Origin: Rhodopirellula sp.
GTDB taxonomy: Bacteria > Planctomycetota > Planctomycetia > Pirellulales > Thermoguttaceae
NCBI GenBank assembly: GCA_012728855.1
Contig: JAAYEH010000471.1
Location: 40,779 to 104,778, forward strand
Direction: 5' to 3'
DNA length: 64,000 nucleotides
Under the pieces are notes generated by a model. That model did not search any database. It was not told the origin of the DNA and was given only the letters and a program-made list of their open reading frames with translations. This document shows, piece by piece, positions 42,770 to 51,103 of the stretch; positions within the stretch are counted from its first letter, which is position 1; every line of letters starts with the position of its first letter. A program made the translations under genes and the position numbers.

Positions 42770-43777
42770 ATGATTCCCGTGACAGGTACTCTGCAACCGC
42801 CGTCCGACTCCCAACCATTGACATTTTCTACGCCCGTCCCTCGATGCGCCCCCTCCGTATTAGGGATGGGTTGTTGCGCCTTTGCCGCCATCGGGTACAC
42901 GGCGGCGAATGCCTGTCTGCGGTCTCTGGCCGGCGAGGCGCCGATGGTCTGGGTGGGTTGTGTCAAGGAACTCGTCACTGTGGTGGTCGTGGGGCCTTGG
43001 GTAGCTTGGCGGATTTGGCGGGGACTGCCCGGTTTGCCGCCGACGCAATCTCTTTTGGCTTTGGCCGCAGTCGGCTTGGCCGTGCAGACGTTCGGGAATC
43101 TCGGCCTGATCTGGTCTTTGGGAGTGGTGGGGCTATCGGTGACGATCCCGGTTGCCCTGGGCGTATCGCTAGCGGCCAGTGCCGTTTTAGGGCGCGTGTT
43201 TCTTGGCGAAACCGTCACGCGGCGGTCGATCATGGCCATTGCGTTGCTGGTAGCATCGATCGTGTTGTTGAAGGCGGGCGCGGACCAAGGAGCGCAACTG
43301 GCGTCGGCCGGCCCGCTGATGGCCGGCCTTGGTGTGGGCATGGCGGCACTCGCCGGAATGAGCTACGCGTCGATGACGGTCGTCATCCGCAGCACCGCCG
43401 CCGTCGCCGCGCCGGTGCAGGGGGTCGTGTTTATCGTGACCGGGGTGGGAGTTGTCACATTGGGGCCGGCGAGTCTTTGGCAACTCGGGCCGATGGGCAT
43501 CCTGGCCACACCGCCCGGAACCCTCAATTTCATGCTGCTGGCCGGCGGGCTGAATCTTGTCGCTTTCCTCGCCATTACCAAAGGCCTGCACCTGCTCTCG
43601 ATCGTCCAGGCAAACGTGATCAGCGCTTCCCAGGTGGCCTTGTCGGCCGTGGCCGGCATCGTCCTGTTTCACGAAGAGCCGAATCTTCAACTGATCATGG
43701 GAGTCGTGCTGACGATGGTCGGCATGATGCTGATCGAGCGGTCGACCGAAGCCGAAGAAGTCGCAGCGGCCGTTTGA
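42770..43777 (+). CDS. EamA-family (DMT) transporter
   Basis: A 335-residue permease with about ten hydrophobic helices in two EamA repeats. Family features are FGNLGLIWSLGVVGLSVTIP in the first half and TKGLHLLSIVQANVISASQVALSAVAGIVLF with a terminal Glu and GVVLTMVGMMLI in the second. It probably exports a metabolite such as an amino acid or base. Alternative start ATGs inside the N-terminal 30 residues are possible. It diverges from the Mop gene by 145 bp. Confidence 0.85.
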   Translation: MIPVTGTLQPPSDSQPLTFSTPVPRCAPSVLGMGCCAFAAIGYTAANACLRSLAGEAPMVWVGCVKELVTVVVVGPWVAWRIWRGLPGLPPTQSLLALAAVGLAVQTFGNLGLIWSLGVVGLSVTIPVALGVSLAASAVLGRVFLGETVTRRSIMAIALLVASIVLLKAGADQGAQLASAGPLMAGLGVGMAALAGMSYASMTVVIRSTAAVAAPVQGVVFIVTGVGVVTLGPASLWQLGPMGILATPPGTLNFMLLAGGLNLVAFLAITKGLHLLSIVQANVISASQVALSAVAGIVLFHEEPNLQLIMGVVLTMVGMMLIERSTEAEEVAAAV

Positions 43778-43821
43778 AAACCAGTTTCCGCCGCGGGTGC
43801 CGCCGACAAGACCTCCCATTG

Positions 43822-43870
43822 TTTTTATCTTCCCTTCCTTTCTTTCCACTTTCCCTTTTTCCCTCTCACC
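43822..43870 (+). promoter_or_regulatory. Homopyrimidine tract in the hydB leader
   Basis: Only three purines (43827, 43848, 43868) interrupt 49 bases made of runs such as TTTTT, CCCTTCCTTTCTTTCC and CCCTTTTTCCCTCTC. It lies about 120 bp before the hydB start. A pyrimidine-rich leader could be an mRNA binding site or a structural signal, but its role is unknown. Confidence 0.4.
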
Positions 43871-43991
43871 AGATCCACCAGCCCTTGTCAATGGGCCCGT
43901 TTTCGAGGAAATTGGAGGGCGCGCGGCGCGCGGCCGCGGGAAACAGGCTTTCTTCAGCCCGTCCTTGCCGACGGGAGGGCACAATACGACC

Positions 43992-46175
43992 GTGAACAGC
44001 ACGATTACCGAACAATATCAGGCTCTCGCCCAGCAGGCCGAGCAGACGCTTTCCGACAAAGCTCTGGGCGAGAAGATTGTCGTCCAGATCGGTTCGGCGA
44101 CCTGCGAGAACGCCGCCGGCTCGGTCGACGTTCTTGACGAGTTTCGCAAGCACGTTGCCGCCAGCGGTCGCGACGATATCGTTCTTCGCCAGACCGGCTG
44201 CACCGGCCGCTGCAGCCGCGAGCCGATCGTCGGGATCCTGACGCCGGGCAAGATGCCGGTGAAATACGAACGCGTGGATCGTGCCCTGGTTCACGAGATC
44301 TTCACCCGTCACATCCTGCAGGGCGAACCGATACTATCGCGGGTTCTTGACGGTCCGCTGGAAAAGCTCTCCCAGCACGAGATCCTCACCTGTGCCAGCC
44401 ATCGCTGCGGTTGGGAAGGGGCCGAGTCGTTGCAGACGGCATTGGCCAGGCGGCTTGAGGAGTGGGGAATCACGGCCGAGCAAGTTCGTGTGACGCCGGC
44501 CAGTTGCTTCGGGGCCTGCGGTCTGAGCCAACTCGGCACATGCTCGCACATGCTCGTCCGACCGGACAAGGTTCTTTACCGGGTTCATAACGAGCAGGAT
44601 CTCGACGAGATACTCCGGCAACACGTGCTCCACGGCAACGTGGTCGAGCGGCTCAAGGTCGTCGAGAAGACGGTCGGCCGCAAGTTCTTTGAGATGTACG
44701 GCGACGTGGCCTTTTTCAATCGCCAGAGCCGCATTGCGCTGCGTCACAACGGCATCATCGATCCAGAGAGCATCGACGAGTACTTTCACTACCGCGGATT
44801 CCAGGCCCTCAGCACGGTGCTCGCCAAGGGAGACGCCCAGTGGGTGATCGACGAGGTCACCAAGGCCAGGCTCCGCGGCCGGGGCGGCGGCGGGTATCCG
44901 ACCGGGCAGAAGTGGTCGATGGCCGCCAAGGCCGCCGAGAAGACCCGCTACATCATCTGCAACGCCGACGAAGGCGACCCCGGCGCATTCATGGACCGCA
45001 GCATGCTCGAGTCCGACCCGTTCAACGTGGTTGAGGGCATGATCATCGGCGCCTTCGCCATCGGAGCGCAGCGAGGGTTCTTTTATGTGCGTGCGGAGTA
45101 TCCCATGGCGATCCGCCGCATCGACGGCGCGATCCGCCAATGCCGCCAGCGCGGCCTGCTGGGGAAGAATATCCTCGGTTCCGGCTTCGATTTCGATCTG
45201 GAAATCCGCCTCGGCGCCGGAGCCTTCGTTTGCGGCGAGGAGACCGCCTTGATCCACTCGATCGAAGGCGAGCGGGGCCAACCGCGGATCCGGCCCCCCT
45301 ATCCGACCGAAAGCGGCTTGTGGGGCAAGCCGACGGTGATCAACAACGTGGAGACCTTCGCCAACATCACGGCGATCATCAACTACGGCGCGGGCTGGTT
45401 CTCACGCATCGGCACGCCCACGAGCGGCGGCACCAAGGTCTTTGCCCTGGCAGGTAAGATCGCGCACACAGGTTTGGTCGAGGTGCCCATGGGCACAACG
45501 CTGCGGGAGATCGTCTACGAAATCGGCGGCGGCGTGGCCGGCGGAAAGCAACTCAAGGCAGTGCAGACCGGCGGCCCGGCTGGCGGCTGCATCCCGGCCA
45601 AGTGGCTCGACACGCCGGTCGACTTCGACACACTGGCCAAAGCCGGTTCGATCATGGGCAGCGGCGGCATGATCGTCTTGGACGAAGACGATTGCGCGGT
45701 CGATATCGCCAAGTTCTTCATGACCTTCTCGCAGGACGAGTCGTGCGGCAAGTGTACGCCCTGCCGCGAAGGGACGACCCGGCTGTTGGAAATCCTCGAC
45801 CGCATCACCCAGGGAACAGGCACACTGGCCGACCTCGAGAAACTGGAACGGCTGGCGAAACTCATCAAGCGTGCCTCGCTTTGCGGGCTGGGCCGGGCGG
45901 CGCCGAACCCGGTGCTGAGCACATTGGAGCATTTCCGGGACGAGTACCTCGCCCACGTGACCCAGCAGCGCTGCCCGGCCAAGAAGTGCGTGGCGCTGGT
46001 TCACTACGAGATCAGCCCGGAGAAGTGCGTCGGCTGCACGGTCTGCGCGAGAAACTGCCCAGTGTCGTGCATCGCCGGCGCGCGGCGGGAACCGCACGTC
46101 ATCGGACAGGAAAGGTGCATCAAATGCGGAAAGTGCTTTGAAGTGTGCCGATTCGACGCGGTGCAGAGGCTGTAA
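43992..46175 (+). CDS. hydB: HydB-type flavin/Fe-S subunit of electron-bifurcating [FeFe]-hydrogenase
   Basis: This 727-residue subunit carries the NADH and FMN sites of an HydABC complex. It starts at GTG 43992. Two thioredoxin-like [2Fe-2S] regions open it (CENAAGS/CTGRC near residue 38, and CASHRCGWEG/CFGACG near residue 137). The NuoF core has GRGGGGYPTGQKW for NADH, ADEGDPGAFMDR for FMN, and ESCGKCTPCREG for the N3 [4Fe-4S] cluster. A C-terminal ferredoxin (CVGCTVCARNC and CIKCGKCFEVC) would bind two more [4Fe-4S]. HydA and HydC follow in the same operon. In studied relatives it oxidises NADH and ferredoxin together to make H2. Confidence 0.93.
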   Translation: MNSTITEQYQALAQQAEQTLSDKALGEKIVVQIGSATCENAAGSVDVLDEFRKHVAASGRDDIVLRQTGCTGRCSREPIVGILTPGKMPVKYERVDRALVHEIFTRHILQGEPILSRVLDGPLEKLSQHEILTCASHRCGWEGAESLQTALARRLEEWGITAEQVRVTPASCFGACGLSQLGTCSHMLVRPDKVLYRVHNEQDLDEILRQHVLHGNVVERLKVVEKTVGRKFFEMYGDVAFFNRQSRIALRHNGIIDPESIDEYFHYRGFQALSTVLAKGDAQWVIDEVTKARLRGRGGGGYPTGQKWSMAAKAAEKTRYIICNADEGDPGAFMDRSMLESDPFNVVEGMIIGAFAIGAQRGFFYVRAEYPMAIRRIDGAIRQCRQRGLLGKNILGSGFDFDLEIRLGAGAFVCGEETALIHSIEGERGQPRIRPPYPTESGLWGKPTVINNVETFANITAIINYGAGWFSRIGTPTSGGTKVFALAGKIAHTGLVEVPMGTTLREIVYEIGGGVAGGKQLKAVQTGGPAGGCIPAKWLDTPVDFDTLAKAGSIMGSGGMIVLDEDDCAVDIAKFFMTFSQDESCGKCTPCREGTTRLLEILDRITQGTGTLADLEKLERLAKLIKRASLCGLGRAAPNPVLSTLEHFRDEYLAHVTQQRCPAKKCVALVHYEISPEKCVGCTVCARNCPVSCIAGARREPHVIGQERCIKCGKCFEVCRFDAVQRL

Positions 46176-46194
46176 ACCGGGGAAGAAGAGAACC

Positions 46195-47952
46195 ATGAAA
46201 AAAGAAAAGATCCACATTACCATCGACGAGACTCCGATGGCGGTCGCCCCGGGGACGACCATCATGGAGGCGGCCGAACAGTTGGGGATCCGCATCCCAC
46301 GGCTTTGTTACCATCCCGACCTCAGTCTGGCCGGTTCGTGCCGGGTGTGCATCGTCGACGTCAAGGGGATGGGCTATTACATGACGGCCTGCAGCGTTGA
46401 GGTCTGGGAGGGGATGGAGATCCAGACCAACTCGCCCGAGATCCGGCAGGCCCGCCGCGACATCGTCGAATTGCTGTTGGATAATCATCCCCAAGACTGC
46501 CAGACCTGCGAACGCGACGGCAACTGTGAATTGCAGAATCTCGCCTATTCGATGGGCGTCCGCGAACGGCTCTTCGAGGGGAAACGGAAGCAATTCGCCA
46601 TTGAGGATTCGAGCCATTCGGTCGTCCGCAACGCCGAGAAGTGCATTCTCTGCGGGCGTTGCGTGCGGGTGTGCGCCGAGATTCAAGGGGTTTTCAATCT
46701 CAGCCAACACGGTCGCGGTTTCCACACGGTCGTCGGCCCGGCCCACCTGGCCGCCATGGACGATTCGGTCTGCATCCAGTGCGGCCAGTGCATCAACGTC
46801 TGTCCAACCGCCGCCTTCCTGGAGAAACGCAGCGCGGAGGACGTCTGGAAGGCGCTGGCCGATCCCAAGCTGCACGTCGTCGTGCAGACTGCGCCGTCGA
46901 TTCGCGCGGCGATTGGCGAGGGTTTCGGTCTTCCGCCGGGCACGGTGGCCACGGGCAAGATGATCACCGCCCTGCGGGCGTTGGGGTTCGACGCCGTTTT
47001 CGACACGGATTTCGGCGCCGATCTGACGATCGTCGAGGAGGCCCATGAGTTCCTCACACGGCTCAAAGAAGGCCCCCTGCCGATGATCACTTCCTGCTCG
47101 CCGGGCTGGATCAATTTCATGGAGAAGTTTTATCCGGAGTTGATCCCGCACGCGTCGACGTGCAAGTCGCCGATGAGCATGGTTTCCACGCTGGCGAAGA
47201 CCTACTACGCCGAGAAGAAAGGGATCGATCCTTCCCAGGTGTACATGGTGGCCGTGATGCCGTGCGTGGCAAAGAAGCACGAGTCGCGGCGGCCGGAGCA
47301 CTTGATGGCCGAGGGCACTCCCTATACCGATGCGGTGCTCACCACGCGAGAGATGATCTGGATGATCAAGTGCTACGGCCTGACCTTCGACATGCTCCCC
47401 GACGGGCAGTTCGACAGCCCGTTGGGCGTCGCCAGCGGCGCCGGCGACATTTTCGGCACGACCGGCGGCGTGATGGAGGCGACGCTCCGGGCGGCCGCCG
47501 AACTGGTGACGGGAAAGCCGGCCGATCGGCTCGAATTCACCGAGGTGCGGGCGGTCGAGGGGCTGCGGCAGACTTACGTGGCCATCGGCGACCGCAACAT
47601 CCACGTCGGGGTGGCCAACGGATTGACCAACGCCAAAGTCCTCCTCGACAAGGTGAAAGACGGCAAGGAACAGTTTCACGTGATTGAAGTAATGGCCTGT
47701 CCCGGCGGCTGCATCGGCGGCGGAGGGCAGCCTTATCCGCCCACCGGCGTCAAGGTTCTCGATCCCGAGTTGCTCCGCAAACGCGCCGGGGCCTTGTACA
47801 CGATCGACACCGGCAAGAAACTCCGCAAATCGTATGAGAATCCGGCCATCGAAGAGCTGTACGACTCCTTCCTGGGCGGACCGGGCTCCAAGCGGGCCCA
47901 CGAACTGTTGCACACCCACTACTCGGCCAAGTTGCCACGAGGCATCCGATGA
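46195..47952 (+). CDS. hydA: [FeFe]-hydrogenase catalytic subunit HydA
   Basis: The 585-residue catalytic subunit. ATG 46195 follows GAAGAAGAG by a few bases; an earlier codon at 46138 overlaps hydB. N-terminal [2Fe-2S] ligands are in CYHPDLSLAGSCRVC, a His-Cys3 cluster in NHPQDCQTCERDGNCELQ, then two [4Fe-4S] sites (CILCGRCVRVC, CIQCGQCINVC). H-cluster motifs are L1 TSCSPGW (residues 299-305), L2 MPCVAKKHE (355-363) and L3 MACPGGCIGGGGQP (500-513). L1 has Ser302 where TSCCPxW is usual. Length matches HndD/HydA-type subunits rather than the longer form with a C-terminal [2Fe-2S]. HydEFG maturases are not in the window. Confidence 0.94.
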   Translation: MKKEKIHITIDETPMAVAPGTTIMEAAEQLGIRIPRLCYHPDLSLAGSCRVCIVDVKGMGYYMTACSVEVWEGMEIQTNSPEIRQARRDIVELLLDNHPQDCQTCERDGNCELQNLAYSMGVRERLFEGKRKQFAIEDSSHSVVRNAEKCILCGRCVRVCAEIQGVFNLSQHGRGFHTVVGPAHLAAMDDSVCIQCGQCINVCPTAAFLEKRSAEDVWKALADPKLHVVVQTAPSIRAAIGEGFGLPPGTVATGKMITALRALGFDAVFDTDFGADLTIVEEAHEFLTRLKEGPLPMITSCSPGWINFMEKFYPELIPHASTCKSPMSMVSTLAKTYYAEKKGIDPSQVYMVAVMPCVAKKHESRRPEHLMAEGTPYTDAVLTTREMIWMIKCYGLTFDMLPDGQFDSPLGVASGAGDIFGTTGGVMEATLRAAAELVTGKPADRLEFTEVRAVEGLRQTYVAIGDRNIHVGVANGLTNAKVLLDKVKDGKEQFHVIEVMACPGGCIGGGGQPYPPTGVKVLDPELLRKRAGALYTIDTGKKLRKSYENPAIEELYDSFLGGPGSKRAHELLHTHYSAKLPRGIR

Positions 47953-48488
47953 GCACCACGACCGACAACCGGCAAGAAGTCGAAACGACCGCCCGGCGAA
48001 TCCTGGGCGACGAAATCTCCGCGGAAATCGACCTGTGCAGGCAGACCGCAGAGCCCGAAAGCCATCTGATCGGCGTGTTGCACAAGATACAGGCCCGCAA
48101 TGGCTACCTGGCGGAGGCCCACCTCGACGCCGTCGCCCAATTGATGCAGATTCCGGCCGCCAAGGTGGCGGGGGTGGCCGGCTTCTATCATTACTACCGG
48201 CTCGAGCCTCGCGGGCGGTTCATGATTAATGTCTGCATGGGAACTGCCTGCTACGTAAAAGGGGCCGATCGCGTTGCCCAGAAACTGATCGAGGAGTTGG
48301 GGATTCAGTTTGGCGAAACGAGCACCGACGGCGTGTTTACGCTCGAAGGCTCGCGCTGCCTGGGAACCTGCGGGCTGGCGCCGGTGTTGATGATCGACAA
48401 TGAGGTCCACGCCCAAGTCACTGCCGACCAGGTTCCGGTCATTCTGGAAAAATATCTTTCCCGCGTTCGCAGGGAATCGATCCCGTAG
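47949..48488 (+). CDS. hydC: HydC-type [2Fe-2S] subunit (NuoE-like)
   Basis: A 179-residue thioredoxin-like ferredoxin subunit; the start overlaps the hydA stop as ATGA. An N-terminal helical part (LIGVLHKIQARNGYLAEAHLDAVAQLMQIPAAKVAGVAGFYHYYRL) is typical of NuoE/HydC. The [2Fe-2S] ligands are CMGTAC and, after about 40 residues, CLGTCG. It completes an HydABC operon with gene order hydB-hydA-hydC. In this class the subunit passes electrons between HydB and HydA. Confidence 0.93.
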   Translation: MSTTTDNRQEVETTARRILGDEISAEIDLCRQTAEPESHLIGVLHKIQARNGYLAEAHLDAVAQLMQIPAAKVAGVAGFYHYYRLEPRGRFMINVCMGTACYVKGADRVAQKLIEELGIQFGETSTDGVFTLEGSRCLGTCGLAPVLMIDNEVHAQVTADQVPVILEKYLSRVRRESIP

Positions 48489-48500
48489 GCCGGAGGGTGC

Positions 48501-48520
48501 GTCAGGCTTTCCAGCCTGAC
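48501..48520. repeat. GTCAGGCT...AGCCTGAC palindrome
   Basis: GTCAGGCTTTCCAGCCTGAC is the same palindrome as at 5385-5404. An inverted GGCTGGAAAGCC occurs 15 bases further, so a larger cruciform is possible. It lies 12 bases past the hydC stop and could end the hyd transcript. Confidence 0.75.
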
Positions 48521-48615
48521 GTTCTCTACAGGTTCGGCTGGAAAGCCCGAGGTACTTTCCCGGCATTGCAATAGCCGTTATGCTGTGAGCATCGGCAGAC
48601 TCCGGGGGGGCTTAC

Positions 48616-50247
48616 ATGAGAAGCATCAGCGCGCGATTCTGCGCCGTGGTGGTGGCCTTTGCACTCGCCTTCTCCGGGTTCGTCTTTTGGCGAACCTGGT
48701 CGTCCACCCGCAACCGGATGGAGAAACTCGTTGCGCGCGAAAGTGAACTCGCGCTGGAGTTCGATCTGGCCATTCGCAAGTATGTCGCAGAGAAGATCCG
48801 GCCGGAGATGGCCAAGCGAGTCAAGCCCGACGAATTCGTGATCGAGGCGATGTCGACCTCGTTTGCCGCGCGATCGATCTTCGACCTGGTTCGCGAGAAA
48901 CTCCCCGACTACGTGATCAAGTTCTCCTCGGCGGCCCCGCGCAATCCCAATAACATGGCCGGCCCCGAAGAACTTCGCATGATCGAGTACTTCAAGGAAA
49001 ACCCTCAGATCACACGGTGGACCGGCCAACTCCGTTTGGGCGCGGAGGATTACTGGGTCGATCTCAGTCCGATACGCGTCGAGCCGAGCTGTCTGCAATG
49101 CCACGGACGATCGGAGGACGCTCCGGCTTCGCTGGTCCAGCGGTACGGGCCGCACGCCGGCTTCAACCTCCGTTTGGGTGAAATCGCCGGATTGGACACG
49201 GTGGCCGTGCCGCTGGCCACGGTGCAATCGGCGATGTTTTCCGAAGCGATCACCCAATCGGTGGCGGCGGGAGTCGGGCTCTTGGCGCTGTTCGGGGCGA
49301 TCTTCGTCGCGTTTCAGTGGATGATCGGACGCCGCCTGAAATCGCTCGCCGGCCATTTTCGCAGTGTTGCCTGCCAAGAAGGCCAGGCGGCGTTGGCGCC
49401 GCTGCCGGTCTCCGGCGACGATGAGATCAGCAGCCTCACGGCCAGTTTTAATGTGCTCGCCCAGCGGCTGGGCGAAATGCACTCCTCGCTGGAACAGCAG
49501 GTTGCCCAACGGACGGCGGAACTCGAGGCCGAAGTGATCCAGCGGCGAAAAGCAGAAGCATCGCTCCGATCGGAACAGCGCGTGCTCCGCAATGCGCTGG
49601 ACATCCACGAGCAGCACCGCAAGCTGCTGGCCTACGAAATCCACGACGGCGTTACGCAAGTACTCACCGGCGCGCTGATGAGCGTCGATGCCTCGCTTGG
49701 ACATCTCGACGGACGGCAGGTCGACGATGCGAGACAGAACGTCGGTCGCGCCCGTGGCCTTTTGCTGGATACGATTGCCCAGTCGCGCCGTTTAATGACC
49801 GTGTTGCGGCCGTCTGTTTTGGACGACATGGGCGCGATCGCGGCGATCGACAGCCTGGTGACGGAGGCGCAGGTCGACGGGCGCATCCGGGTCGACTACA
49901 TTTGCGATGTTCAGTTCTCGCGTCTGATCCCGGCATTGGAGACGGCGTTGTTCCGGATTGTTCAAGAGAGCCTGGCCAATGCGAGGCGCCACAGCCAGAG
50001 CGAGCGGGTGCAAATTCGGATTGTCCAACAGTCTGAGCGGCTCCACATCGAAGTTCGCGACTGGGGCGTCGGTTTCGATCGCGACCTGGTGGATACCCGG
50101 CATTTCGGGCTGGATGCGATCCGCGAGCGGGCCGAGTTGTTGGGCGGAAGAGCCGTGGTTACCAGTGCGCCCGGCGAAGGAACCTCGGTGATCGTCGATC
50201 TGCCGGTGATCGAGGCCGATGCAGAGGACTCACCGGAAGGACTGTGA
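48616..50247 (+). CDS. Histidine kinase (HisKA_3) with c-type heme motif sensor domain
   Basis: A 543-residue sensor kinase of the NarX/DegS class. Helices at about 7-27 and 211-238 bracket a periplasmic domain that includes PSCLQCHGRSEDAP: Cys159, Cys162 and His163 form a CxxCH heme-binding motif, in a context like DUF3365/Tll0287-type sensors. HAMP (about 239-300), coiled coil and HisKA_3 with EIHDGVTQVL (His343) follow, then the ATP domain (NARRHSQSERV, DWGVGFD, GEGTSVIVDL). No NarL-type regulator is adjacent. It lies 128 bp after hydC on the same strand, hinting that it senses redox or a gas ligand linked to hydrogenase function. Confidence 0.85.
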   Translation: MRSISARFCAVVVAFALAFSGFVFWRTWSSTRNRMEKLVARESELALEFDLAIRKYVAEKIRPEMAKRVKPDEFVIEAMSTSFAARSIFDLVREKLPDYVIKFSSAAPRNPNNMAGPEELRMIEYFKENPQITRWTGQLRLGAEDYWVDLSPIRVEPSCLQCHGRSEDAPASLVQRYGPHAGFNLRLGEIAGLDTVAVPLATVQSAMFSEAITQSVAAGVGLLALFGAIFVAFQWMIGRRLKSLAGHFRSVACQEGQAALAPLPVSGDDEISSLTASFNVLAQRLGEMHSSLEQQVAQRTAELEAEVIQRRKAEASLRSEQRVLRNALDIHEQHRKLLAYEIHDGVTQVLTGALMSVDASLGHLDGRQVDDARQNVGRARGLLLDTIAQSRRLMTVLRPSVLDDMGAIAAIDSLVTEAQVDGRIRVDYICDVQFSRLIPALETALFRIVQESLANARRHSQSERVQIRIVQQSERLHIEVRDWGVGFDRDLVDTRHFGLDAIRERAELLGGRAVVTSAPGEGTSVIVDLPVIEADAEDSPEGL

Positions 50248-50285
50248 GTGTTGATTCCCTGAATCGAGGTATTCCGAAAGGTGTC

Positions 50286-51035
50286 ATGATGAAGACATGG
50301 AGAATGGGCCCGTTGGCGGCCATGACCGTCGCGTCCACACTGCTGCTATCCGTCCCGTCGGGGCTTGCAGCGGATGGCCCGGTTCGCGTGCTCTTGGTGA
50401 CGGGCGTCGATTACCAGGGGCATCTCTGGAAAGAGACGTCGCCGGCGCTTCGCGCCGTGCTGGAAGAAGACAAGCGGCTGGAGGTCCGAATCGTCGACGA
50501 TCTGGAATTCCTGGCCTCGGACATCCTCTTCGACTACGACGTGGTGTTGCTGCACTTTAAGAACTACGACCCACCCAAACGGCAGGAGCAGGTGCAGGTG
50601 AACCTGACGCGTTACGTTGAGGAGGGCGGCGGTCTCGTTTTGTTCCATTTCGCATGTGGGGCCTTCGAGACGTGGCCCGGGTATCTCGACCTGGCGGGCC
50701 GCGTTTGGGACAAGAGCAAGCGGGCGCACGACCCTCGCGGTCCTTTCACCGTACACATCCTCGGCGGCGACCATCCCGTCACGCGCGGACTTGCCGATTT
50801 CGAGATCGAAGATGAACTCTACACCTGCCTCGGCGGCGATCGGCCCATCCACGTCGTGGCGACGGCCCGTTCCAAGGTCGACGATCAGGACTACCCGATG
50901 GCCTTCGTCCACTCCTTCGGCAACGGCCGGGTTTTCCATACCGTTCTCGGGCACGACGTCACCGCCATCCGCGCGCCCGGCCTGGACAGACTGGTCCAGA
51001 ATGCCAGTCTTTGGGCAGCGGGAAGATTGGAGTGA
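50286..51035 (+). CDS. Secreted ThuA-like domain protein
   Basis: A 249-residue exported protein of the ThuA/trehalose-utilisation-like class (class I glutamine amidotransferase fold). After a signal peptide ending PSGLAA come VRVLLVTGVDYQGHLWKETS, VVLLHFKNYDPP and GGLVLFHFACGAFETWPGYLD, and HPVTRGLADFEIEDELYTCL, all usual in planctomycete ThuA proteins. ATG 50286 follows AAAGG. ThuA-like proteins normally neighbour sugar oxidoreductases, and here a Gfo/Idh/MocA gene follows by 68 bp. Activity is not established. Confidence 0.88.
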   Translation: MMKTWRMGPLAAMTVASTLLLSVPSGLAADGPVRVLLVTGVDYQGHLWKETSPALRAVLEEDKRLEVRIVDDLEFLASDILFDYDVVLLHFKNYDPPKRQEQVQVNLTRYVEEGGGLVLFHFACGAFETWPGYLDLAGRVWDKSKRAHDPRGPFTVHILGGDHPVTRGLADFEIEDELYTCLGGDRPIHVVATARSKVDDQDYPMAFVHSFGNGRVFHTVLGHDVTAIRAPGLDRLVQNASLWAAGRLE

Positions 51036-51103
51036 TGGAGTGATGGAATGATGGAATGTGTTGCGGGAGTCCTGACCAACCAGTGACGAAGGACCAATGA
51101 CCA
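51030..51103 (+). repeat. Short tandem direct repeats between ThuA and oxidoreductase genes
   Basis: First come units of TGGAGTGATGGAATGATGGAATG, then a stretch of GACCAATGACCAATGACAAATGACC. The ATG of the next gene lies inside the last unit. Similar GACCAATGACC arrays are common in this group. It could affect translation start choice, because ATGACC occurs several times in a row. Confidence 0.6.
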
